Shown: positions 30,976-37,552 of the stretch, in pieces
Layout: the number at the start of each line of letters is the position of its first letter
How positions within the stretch are numbered: the first letter of the stretch is position 1
Program-made: the position numbers and the translations under genes
Notes under the pieces: generated by a model
Databases searched by the model: none
What the model was told of the DNA's origin: nothing
The model's input: the letters and a program-made list of their open reading frames with translations, nothing else
From: a virus
Virus record (IMG/VR): IMGVR_UViG_3300042861_003135
Coordinates: 1 to 37,552 of that record
Direction: 5' to 3' (one strand)
DNA length: 37,552 bases

Positions 30976-33719
30976 TGGCGAGGCGAGTTCGACCAGGAGA
31001 GAAACTCAATATCACGGCAGCGGAATACAACCGTCTGCTGGCAGCGGCCGATGCCATCGCTCGTGATCGACTCTCGGGTGGCGGAGGAAATCGCACCCAC
31101 GTTCGCGACGCTGCCACGGTTCGCGTGCACTACCAAAGTGCGACCACTGTGCCCATCGGTGGAATTGTAGGTTTCAACGCCCCACTAGGCGATCCAGACG
31201 AAGGCCCAATGGACCTCGCTCGTTTCGTTCGCGATGCCACGATCCAATCGGTCCGGCCTAACGCTGAATCCCACACGGGTCGCTTTGGCGTCGCCATTGA
31301 ACCGATTGCCGAAGATAAAGTCGGACGCGTCGTATTTGCAGGCGTGGTGGCTGCTCGGGTGAACGTTCAAGAGACCTGGCATCAATATGCTGATGTCGCC
31401 GAGTCAGGAGGAACGACTCTCCAATCGAAGCCCAATGGATCGGCTCAAATCCTGTGGCGACGCGAACCAAATCAATCGGGTGTTCAGTGGGCTGTGGTTC
31501 GAGTCGGTAAGCCAGCCGATCCAGCATTCCTGATAAAGGTACCGAGCGGTGGAATTCCAGGTCGATCTGGTTTAACGACTGGTTCTGCCAACTGTGAACT
31601 CTACCGGCTTGATGACTCTGGATTGATTGAAACCGTCCTTAAACCGAACGGTAACTCGGTTCGCATCATCGCACGCAATCCGAGTATTCAGCGTATCCGT
31701 GGCCCGGTGACGCAGTATGACGATGGCCAGTATCTCAACGTCACTTACGATGGCAACCGATCTTGGATTATCGATCCACCCAAACAAACGTTGCTCTGCA
31801 AACCACTTGGTCGTATCAAATCTAAGTCATGGGGCATGGCTCGCGAGTTACGTTACGCCGGAGGTGCTTGGTCGCCAATCGGCGTGAAGGTCGCCGTCTA
31901 CAACGTCTGCGACTACGCATTGCTCGCAAGCCAACAGATTGTTTGCCATTTCCATGAGGACACCTCCGCTTATCTAACCATCGGCTGCCGATGCTGCGAC
32001 GGGAGCAGTTCGAGTTCAAGCAGTTCCAGCGAATCGAGCTCTAGTTCAAGCTCCAGCAGTAGCTCAAGCTCGTCTAGCAGTTCGTCGTCATCGAGCATCA
32101 GCTCATCGTCCAGTAGCAGTTCTGACTCATCTTCATCGAGCAGCAGTCCGTCGAGCAGTCTTTCAAGCAGCTCGTCGGTTAGCTCTTCGTCGAGCAATTC
32201 GTCGTCGCCGAGCTCCTCCAGTAGTAGCTCGCCAAGCTCGAGCAGCTCGTCTTCACCTTCTTCGAGCAGCGGATCGGCAAGCAGTTCATCCATAAGCCTC
32301 AGCAGCAGTTCGTCATCGTCGTCGAGTAGCAGTTCGCCAAGCTCGAGTTCGTCATCATCCAGCTCCTCAAGTGACTCGTCGAGTTCATCTAGCTCTAGCG
32401 GATCGTCCAACTCGTTGTCATATTCGTCTGCATCAGATAGTGATTCATCCAGCAGCGATTCCTCGAGCAGCGAATCATCGAGTTCTGATTCGTCCAGTAG
32501 CGGTTCCTCTGGAAGCAGCGATTCAAGCCAATCGAGCCAATCCTACAGTGAGCCCGATAGCAGTTCGTCGGCGAGCAGCGGATCAAGCTCAAGTAGCGAT
32601 TCCTCCGAGAGTGGCTCAAGCAGCGATTCATCGAGTGGTTCGCCAAGTGAATCGTCATCAAGTTTTTCGGATTCCAAGCCTTCGAGCAGCCACTCGTCCG
32701 TGTCCCCATCCAGCAGTGCCGATAGCGAATCCAGCGACTCTTCCGCTTCCAGCTCTGATGACTCAAGTTCCGAAGATTCAAAGTCATCCGAATCGTACAG
32801 TCTGCCTAGTGTATCGAGCAGCCATTCTACATCGAGCGAATCCGATTCCAGTGATTCCCATTCAAGCAATTCTAAATCGAGTGAATCAGAATCAAGCGAT
32901 TCAGAATCGGCATCGAGTGAATCGACCAGCGAGAGTAGATCGACGTCGCATCCGAGCTATTCAACGCCAAGCTACTCAAGTGGATCGAGCGCAAGCCATA
33001 GCGATTCGAGCGGCAGTGATTCCAGCGATAGCGATTCCGCAAGTTCCAATAGCGAATCCCAAAGCAATTCCGAAAGCGAATCACATTCCGGCAGCGGATC
33101 GATCAGTACTAGCGTCCCTGAATCTTCGAGTGATAGCGGGAGTGAATCGCAAAGCCAATCAGAATCGGAGAGCGGCTCTGATAGCGAATCGCATTCGGGT
33201 AGCGATTCCTACAGTACTAGCCGACCCAGCTACTCCGGCAGCGGTTCAGCGAGTACGAGCGAATCAGGTAGCACAAGTACTTCTGAAAGCACTTCGGAGA
33301 GTACTAGCGAATCGACCAGCCGTAGCGAATCGGAGAGCCAAAGCGAAGATCCAAGTAGCGATCGGCCATCGTATAGCACCAGCGATGATCCGAGTTATAG
33401 CTACTCAACAAGTCATCACCCGTCAGGCAGTGCATCCTACAGCAACTCAGATAGCGCATCCGACAGCAATTCCGATTCACAGCCATCGGACTCCAATCCA
33501 TCCGATTCGCACAACCCATCAGAATCCGACGGTAGCAGGCCAAGCACCTCCGGATCGGAGCCACCAAGCGAACCACCGCCAGGAAGTTCCAGCAGCGGTT
33601 GCAACAGCACTTGGATCTGGTCATGCGGCTGGGAACTGTTGGATTCCGACTGTGAAAGCCCAGAACCACCCGAGGGCTCCGGCCGCTACGACGGCGCAGT
33701 GATGGAGGTGGCTGCATGA
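30975..33719 (+). CDS. Tail-associated protein with giant serine-rich region
   Basis: A 914-residue protein in three parts. Residues 1-340 are an ordinary folded domain, starting with a helical MARRVRPGEKLNITAAEYNRLLAAADAI and continuing beta-rich, ending in a cysteine cluster (GCRCCDG). Residues about 343-875 are extremely serine-rich: first near-pure serine with scattered Pro/Asp/Gly/Ile, later (S/D/E/N/T)S dipeptides with Tyr, His and Pro. The C-terminus closes with CNSTWIWSCGWELLDSDCESPEPPEGSGRYDG, a compact Cys/Trp motif. The middle is expected to be extended and heavily modifiable. Directly downstream are glycosyl- and sulfotransferase genes, as with serine-rich adhesins of bacteria. 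It starts by overlapping the upstream stop. Confidence 0.75.
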   Translation: MARRVRPGEKLNITAAEYNRLLAAADAIARDRLSGGGGNRTHVRDAATVRVHYQSATTVPIGGIVGFNAPLGDPDEGPMDLARFVRDATIQSVRPNAESHTGRFGVAIEPIAEDKVGRVVFAGVVAARVNVQETWHQYADVAESGGTTLQSKPNGSAQILWRREPNQSGVQWAVVRVGKPADPAFLIKVPSGGIPGRSGLTTGSANCELYRLDDSGLIETVLKPNGNSVRIIARNPSIQRIRGPVTQYDDGQYLNVTYDGNRSWIIDPPKQTLLCKPLGRIKSKSWGMARELRYAGGAWSPIGVKVAVYNVCDYALLASQQIVCHFHEDTSAYLTIGCRCCDGSSSSSSSSSESSSSSSSSSSSSSSSSSSSSSISSSSSSSSDSSSSSSSPSSSLSSSSSVSSSSSNSSSPSSSSSSSPSSSSSSSPSSSSGSASSSSISLSSSSSSSSSSSSPSSSSSSSSSSSDSSSSSSSSGSSNSLSYSSASDSDSSSSDSSSSESSSSDSSSSGSSGSSDSSQSSQSYSEPDSSSSASSGSSSSSDSSESGSSSDSSSGSPSESSSSFSDSKPSSSHSSVSPSSSADSESSDSSASSSDDSSSEDSKSSESYSLPSVSSSHSTSSESDSSDSHSSNSKSSESESSDSESASSESTSESRSTSHPSYSTPSYSSGSSASHSDSSGSDSSDSDSASSNSESQSNSESESHSGSGSISTSVPESSSDSGSESQSQSESESGSDSESHSGSDSYSTSRPSYSGSGSASTSESGSTSTSESTSESTSESTSRSESESQSEDPSSDRPSYSTSDDPSYSYSTSHHPSGSASYSNSDSASDSNSDSQPSDSNPSDSHNPSESDGSRPSTSGSEPPSEPPPGSSSSGCNSTWIWSCGWELLDSDCESPEPPEGSGRYDGAVMEVAA
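32002..33600 (+). repeat. Serine-codon low-complexity DNA tract
   Basis: About 1.6 kb of irregular repeats made of AGC, AGT, TCG, TCA, TCC and TCT triplets. Both unrelated serine codon families (AGY and TCN) are used throughout and interleaved. The mixture argues against simple expansion of one triplet and suggests that serine content itself is kept. Other frames stay open here as a by-product. Confidence 0.85.
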
Positions 33720-34285
33720 TCCATTGCCCGCGCCTCACTCCGGACAACAAGTGCCGAGTTGCATCCCAGGTCGCCGAATGCAAGGTGCTCGCTTCGGCGA
33801 AGGCCTGCGAAGCTTGCCAGCAAGATCCCAATCCGCAAGCAGTCAATGTTGTGACGCTCGGAATGGCCATCGTTCATCGCAAGCGACTCGGCAAGCCCAT
33901 CGCTGAGCTTCGCCAATTGATGAACGAGTACAAGCCGACGGGTGAAGAGCCCGTCAGCTTTCGAATCAATGACTTTCGCCCCGGGCCTGGGAACGAGCTC
34001 AAAAAGATGCTCGCTTGGTTCGCTCGACCAAGTGATTCGTGCAAGTGCGAAACACGCGCCGACACGATGAACGATTGGGGGCCCGAAGGTTGCCGACAGA
34101 ATCTCGACACGATCGTGGAATGGTTACTAGAAGAAGCCGAATTGAGAGGATTACCAAGTGGGAAGTTTACTCGCATCATCGCAAAGTCGCTGGTCATCAC
34201 AGCCATCCGTCGCTTCGAACGCAAGTTCCCAGACGGAGCACCCGAGCCAAACGACAACGACACTGACGACACCGACGACGAATAA
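33716..34285 (+). CDS. Cysteine-containing protein next to the glycosylation genes
   Basis: A 189-residue protein. The N-terminus (HCPRLTPDNKCRVASQVAECKVLASAKACEACQQDP) has six cysteines and looks metal-binding. The C-terminal part contains GNELKKMLAWFARPSDSCKCETRADTMNDWGPEGCRQNLDTIVEWLLEEAE, a Cys-rich helical module that I associate with planctomycete phage or surface-polysaccharide clusters. No function is known. The start overlaps the stop of the serine-rich gene (ATGA). The acidic C-terminal tail (NDNDTDDTDDE) overlaps a possible start of the next gene. Confidence 0.65.
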   Translation: MIHCPRLTPDNKCRVASQVAECKVLASAKACEACQQDPNPQAVNVVTLGMAIVHRKRLGKPIAELRQLMNEYKPTGEEPVSFRINDFRPGPGNELKKMLAWFARPSDSCKCETRADTMNDWGPEGCRQNLDTIVEWLLEEAELRGLPSGKFTRIIAKSLVITAIRRFERKFPDGAPEPNDNDTDDTDDE

Positions 34286-35642
34286 GATCGTTGAACGATG
34301 TTTCCTGATGAACCTAGATCGACGCGACGATCGGCTGCGTGAGTGGCTGGATCAATTGCCAAATCCGTGGCCATTTCCTGAGCCCGAACGTTTCGCTGCC
34401 ATCGACGGCCGGCGATTGGCAACGCCCCCGCAGTGGCGAGCTGGAAACGGTGCCTGGGGATGCTATCGGTCGCATTTGCTCATCCTTGAGAAGTGTTTGC
34501 TCGAAGGGATCGATTCGTATGTTGTCTTTGAAGACGACGCTGGTTTCGGTTCTGAATTCACCAAGCAGCTACAGCAGTATGTCGCCGAGCTTCCGGACGA
34601 CTGGGGATTGGCATATCTCGGAGGTCAGCATCTCTACGCTGGCAAACATCCGCCACAGAAAGTCAGCGAGCGAGTTTACAGACCGTTCAATGTCAACCGC
34701 ACACATGCATTCATGGTGCGAGGTCGATTGGCAATGAAAACCCTATATCGTCATTTGAACTGGAACGAGTGGCATGTAAAGCATCACATCGATCATCACC
34801 TTGGTCGCCTCACGCAACGCAGGTACGAGATGATGGTCCAGTCGAAAACGGTCGATAAAGAATCGCTCGCCGTTTACACACCCGATCGTTGGCTCGTGGG
34901 ACAGCTACCAACCAAGTCCAACATCTGCGGACGGAAGTGGGAGCAAACCCGATTCTTCAATGACGCACGCAACGCAGACCATTCAGACGCTCCATTTTTC
35001 GCTGTACTCGGTCCACACCGATCCGGTACATCCTGCGTCGCGATGGTCATGCATCACCTTGGCGTTCACATGGGTAACGAACTCGGTGGCTATGAAGCGA
35101 CCGGAGGTGGCGAAGCGATCGGGCTCGCCAAACTCTGTGAGAGTGTCATGCGATTCCCAGCGATCGATCCCAAGGTCGGCGATGGGCAGCTTACGAAACA
35201 ACTCAAAAGCTGGATCGTTGGTCGCAAGACCGAAGCCAATCGTGACAGGACGGTCGCAGGGGCCAAGTATCCGCACCTTTGCAGATTCACAGAACACTTG
35301 TACGCCGGCCTGGGCGACTCTCTTCGAATCATCGCAGTTGATCGACCCATCGAAGCCTCCATCCGTTCGCTTCAGGATCGCAGCAACAAACATCGTGGTC
35401 AATGGTTCGCTGCCGACGATGCGGCTTGCGAACGACTGCAACGATCGCTCTTGGAACATCGAGAGCGGTTCATCAAGGCGAATCCGAAAGTCCCTGTGCT
35501 TCGGGTTGACTTCGCAGAGCTAACAAAAGATCCGGCTGCTGGCATCGCAAGACTAATTGAATTCCTTGGCATTCACCCCACAGAGGAAGAACTCGAGTCG
35601 GCCATCGCTCACGTGAATCCAGAATTGAGGAAGTTCGGCTAA
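34158..35642 (+). CDS. GT25-like glycosyltransferase fused to a sulfotransferase domain
   Basis: A frame of 494 residues. Numbered from the GTG at 34158, residues about 44-270 resemble family-25 (LPS/collagen type) glycosyltransferases: ERCFLMNLDRRDDRL (46-60), AIDGRRL, GCYRSHLLILEKCL and the EDD motif of VVFEDDAGF (122-130). Residues about 280-494 are a sulfotransferase-like P-loop domain: FFAVLGPHRSGTSCVAMVMHHLG (PAPS-binding loop 285-293), ending ELTKDPAAGIARLIEFLGI. It could add a sugar and a sulfate, or use the second domain as another transferase. The start is uncertain: the GTG has GAGAGGA eight bases upstream but adds 43 Ser/Thr residues and overlaps the upstream gene by 128 bases. 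The ATG at 34308 would cut into the first strand. Confidence 0.75.
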   Translation: MGSLLASSQSRWSSQPSVASNASSQTEHPSQTTTTLTTPTTNKIVERCFLMNLDRRDDRLREWLDQLPNPWPFPEPERFAAIDGRRLATPPQWRAGNGAWGCYRSHLLILEKCLLEGIDSYVVFEDDAGFGSEFTKQLQQYVAELPDDWGLAYLGGQHLYAGKHPPQKVSERVYRPFNVNRTHAFMVRGRLAMKTLYRHLNWNEWHVKHHIDHHLGRLTQRRYEMMVQSKTVDKESLAVYTPDRWLVGQLPTKSNICGRKWEQTRFFNDARNADHSDAPFFAVLGPHRSGTSCVAMVMHHLGVHMGNELGGYEATGGGEAIGLAKLCESVMRFPAIDPKVGDGQLTKQLKSWIVGRKTEANRDRTVAGAKYPHLCRFTEHLYAGLGDSLRIIAVDRPIEASIRSLQDRSNKHRGQWFAADDAACERLQRSLLEHRERFIKANPKVPVLRVDFAELTKDPAAGIARLIEFLGIHPTEEELESAIAHVNPELRKFG

Positions 35643-36082
35643 TGAGTGCGATCGCGATTCTCGGAGAACTAAACCACCGCTACTTGATTGTCGGTTCCAC
35701 GGCGATCCAGCTTCACGGATTCAACTGGGGGCAGCGCGACATTGATGCGTGGCTCGATCCAACCATCCCCGTTGATGAATGGGACGCTCTCGTGAATCAC
35801 GTCTGTCGCAACCATCAAAAGGTATGGACTCGAGGTGAAGACAACGGACGTGGTGGCATCCAGCACTCGACCCGAATCGCCTGCAAGCCGAAGCTCGATT
35901 TCATACATCAGCTCGGAGAATTTTTACCGAGCGATTTCGACGCAGTATTTGATCGCTCCTTGATCTCCGAACTCGGAAACGTCGCACCGCTGGATGTTGT
36001 TCTGCGAATGAAGCTCCAAGCCAATCGCGGTAAAGACTTTCGACATTTCATGAAGCTAATCCAAATGATCACCAATCCGTGA
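35642..36082 (+). CDS. Minimal nucleotidyltransferase-like protein
   Basis: A 146-residue protein of the polymerase-beta-like nucleotidyltransferase fold: YLIVGSTAIQLHGF (GS at 18-19) then RDIDAWL (D33, D35), and a possible third carboxylate at D86 (KLDFIH). This is the pattern of small stand-alone NTases such as those related to MNT/AbiEii proteins. It starts on the upstream stop (TAATG). Among glycosyltransferase genes it could modify a sugar carrier or protein. A partner-less antitoxin- or toxin-type role is the alternative. No HEPN partner is seen. Confidence 0.65.
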   Translation: MSAIAILGELNHRYLIVGSTAIQLHGFNWGQRDIDAWLDPTIPVDEWDALVNHVCRNHQKVWTRGEDNGRGGIQHSTRIACKPKLDFIHQLGEFLPSDFDAVFDRSLISELGNVAPLDVVLRMKLQANRGKDFRHFMKLIQMITNP

Positions 36083-36846
36083 GTTCGCCCATGACAAGCA
36101 ATCTACCAATCGACCAAATCACTTTCTGCATCAAGACGATCCATCGCCCCTGGGCATGCCATCGGCTTGTCGAATCGTTGCGTAAAGAGTTCGACTCGCC
36201 AACGATAGTCGTCGTGGACGACGGGCGACCAGAATTGCGATTCTCGGCCAAATATCCCGAGACCGCCAAGCATTGCCGTGTGATTGATCTCGATAAGCAC
36301 GATGTGGGAGTGGGAGTTGGACGCAACACGGCGATCGATGCCGCCGAGACCGAACTGGTTTTCTTACTCGACGATGACCAGATCGTGACTCCCGATCTAC
36401 ATCTTGATCGCGTCTATCAGCGATTCAACGAACACAATCTCGACATCCTCGCCGTTCGCCAAGGCGGAGGTGGCCAGCCAATGATGCTCAGCCCGCTCAT
36501 GAACGGGAAACGAATCTGGATGCATCGTGGTGAATACAAACGCATTGGACCGGTTTGCTGGTGCGACATGGTCAGCAATGCGTTTCTCGCCAGACGCGAC
36601 ACCATTGCACGTATCCGCTGGGACGACGCGATCAAAACTTACGAACACTGGGAGTTTTTCTACAGAGCCAGTCGAATCGAGAAACTGGCGATCGCTGTGG
36701 CTGTCGATTGCTCAGTGGTTCATGCCCATGTGGGAGCCAAGCCCTATGGTGATCTTCGAGGTCGACCGAAGTTTCGAGCGATGGGACTTCGCAAACACGG
36801 CTTTCATTCAATGCGATATCCAGGAGGAGGGATCGTCAATGCGTGA
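36079..36846 (+). CDS. Family-2-like glycosyltransferase, copy 1
   Basis: A 255-residue GT-A glycosyltransferase: ITFCIKTIHRP (14-24), VVVDDGRP (44-51), VGVGRNTAID (79-87), a metal-binding LLDDDQ (96-101), and the late acceptor motif TYEHWEFFYR (187-196). These segments resemble GT2/GT12-like GalNAc- or Gal-transferases. There is no transmembrane segment, so it should act in the cytoplasm, where phage proteins are made. The start is either the GTG at 36079 (GTGA overlap with the upstream stop) or the ATG at 36091. A close relative follows directly. Confidence 0.78.
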   Translation: MSSPMTSNLPIDQITFCIKTIHRPWACHRLVESLRKEFDSPTIVVVDDGRPELRFSAKYPETAKHCRVIDLDKHDVGVGVGRNTAIDAAETELVFLLDDDQIVTPDLHLDRVYQRFNEHNLDILAVRQGGGGQPMMLSPLMNGKRIWMHRGEYKRIGPVCWCDMVSNAFLARRDTIARIRWDDAIKTYEHWEFFYRASRIEKLAIAVAVDCSVVHAHVGAKPYGDLRGRPKFRAMGLRKHGFHSMRYPGGGIVNA

Positions 36847-37552
36847 CCGAGTAACATTCTGTATCAAGACGATCCATCGTCCACATTGCTGTGCCACGCT
36901 CGTCCGCTCGATCTATGAGCAGTGCGGTGAGAACAGGCCGTTGATCCATGTGATCGATGACGGGCGACCGGACTTGCGATTTTCAAAGTGCTGTCCAGAC
37001 GAAGCCGCAAAGGTCGATCGACTCGTTGAGACCGAGTACGACATTGGGCTATCGGCAGGTCGCAATCGATTGCTGGATATGGGCGATTCTCCCGTGGTTG
37101 TCTTTACGGATGACGATCACATCATCACGAAACAAACCCGACTTGCTGAGCTCGTTGAGAAGCTCGATCGATACCCAGACCTAGATTTACTTTCTGGCAT
37201 GAGCAATACGGAAGAAGGCCCCCGAATGCTCGCCTCGCGAGATCGTGTGATGCGAATCTACTCTGGAGCATATCGTTGGCATGACAAGATCGCTCGCTGT
37301 GATTATGTCGGTAACTGCTTCGTTGCTTATCGCGACATCTTACAAGCGATTCGCTGGGATGAAGAGCTCAAGGTCGAGGAGCATTGGGACTTCTTTTGGC
37401 GAGCTAAGCTTGCAGGCATGAAGGTCGCCGTCGCAACCGACCATGTCTTCAAACACGTTCACGTTGATCCACCGGGTTATGTGCGCCATCGCCCGGAGTA
37501 CTTGAGGCTTGGCACTAAGAAACACGGACTTCGCAAAGTCATGTGGCGTTGA
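36839..37552 (+). CDS. Family-2-like glycosyltransferase, copy 2
   Basis: A 237-residue paralogue of the upstream protein: VTFCIKTIHRP (5-15), VIDDGRP (38-44), LSAGRNRLLD (71-80), a DDDH metal motif (91-94) in place of DDDQ, and VEEHWDFFWR (179-188). The ATG at 36839 is supported by AGGAGGAGGG nine bases upstream and lies inside the end of copy 1. The pair probably arose by duplication and may add successive sugars. Its TGA is the last codon of the window, so following genes are unseen. Confidence 0.8.
   Translation: MRDRVTFCIKTIHRPHCCATLVRSIYEQCGENRPLIHVIDDGRPDLRFSKCCPDEAAKVDRLVETEYDIGLSAGRNRLLDMGDSPVVVFTDDDHIITKQTRLAELVEKLDRYPDLDLLSGMSNTEEGPRMLASRDRVMRIYSGAYRWHDKIARCDYVGNCFVAYRDILQAIRWDEELKVEEHWDFFWRAKLAGMKVAVATDHVFKHVHVDPPGYVRHRPEYLRLGTKKHGLRKVMWR

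Noticed and set aside
31970-32410. A Leu/Glu/Asp-rich minus-strand ORF opposite the serine tract
   Set aside because: It is the complement of the serine codons (CTG, GAG, GAT, CTC). Low complexity explains it.
32371-33702. A 443-residue plus-strand ORF inside the serine-rich gene
   Set aside because: It is the AGC/TCG repeat tract read one frame over, giving Arg/Ala/Val/Ile repeats. The serine frame has start, domain and stop context.
1-37552. tRNA or rRNA genes
   Set aside because: No tRNA cloverleaf with a TTC loop and acceptor stem, and no rRNA sequence, was recognised by eye. A tRNA scan would be decisive.

Overview
The window reads as a large part of a tailed-phage genome or prophage (siphovirus-like morphology), most likely from a planctomycete of the Rhodopirellula/Blastopirellula type. 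The phage assignment is firm: terminase, lambda-type portal, prohead protease joined to a capsid domain, DUF2190 proteins, tail tube, tail chaperone and tape measure occur in the usual order. The host assignment is an inference from the very serine-rich tail protein, the character of the small accessory families and the moderate GC content. No integrase, repressor, holin or endolysin is recognised, so the window is probably not a complete element.

Layout. (1) 1-9780, plus strand, early and replication genes: a small sigma-70-like factor; two small proteins; a Cas4/RecB-like nuclease with iron-sulfur cysteines; a Sak4-like RecA-fold ATPase; a DUF669 ssDNA-binding-like protein; a strong RNA hairpin with a U tract; a RusA resolvase; a primase-helicase; a block of GGACGT iterons that may be the replication origin; a degenerate PD-(D/E)XK-like protein; and a ParB-DNA methyltransferase fusion. 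(2) 9791-14884, minus strand: eleven small genes including a DUF4314-like protein, a HARE-HTH protein and an amidoligase. The six genes furthest upstream are each preceded, 43-58 nt before the start codon, by one copy of a conserved repeat. All eleven genes lie in the same reading frame, and the codon-aligned plus-strand frame opposite them is free of stop codons for 5.4 kb. (3) 15159-30975, plus strand: packaging, head and tail genes, with a membrane-anchored trypsin-like protease and a CarF/Kua-type lipid desaturase inserted between the head and head-tail genes. (4) 30975-37552, plus strand: a tail-associated protein with a tract of more than 500 serine-rich residues, a cysteine-rich protein, a GT25-sulfotransferase fusion, a minimal nucleotidyltransferase and two tandem family-2-like glycosyltransferases.

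How it may work together. Region 1 supplies replication and recombination, and the sigma-like factor is a candidate reader of one or both repeated promoter-like motifs: the 38-bp element of the minus-strand cassettes, and a 22-bp motif found 56-65 bp upstream of the starts at 681 and 17737. Region 3 builds the particle. Region 4 looks like a self-contained module for making a serine-rich surface protein and decorating it with sugars and possibly sulfate. The main candidates for something undescribed are the phase-locked antisense frame, the start-associated repeats, the serine-rich/glycosylation module and the phage-borne desaturase.
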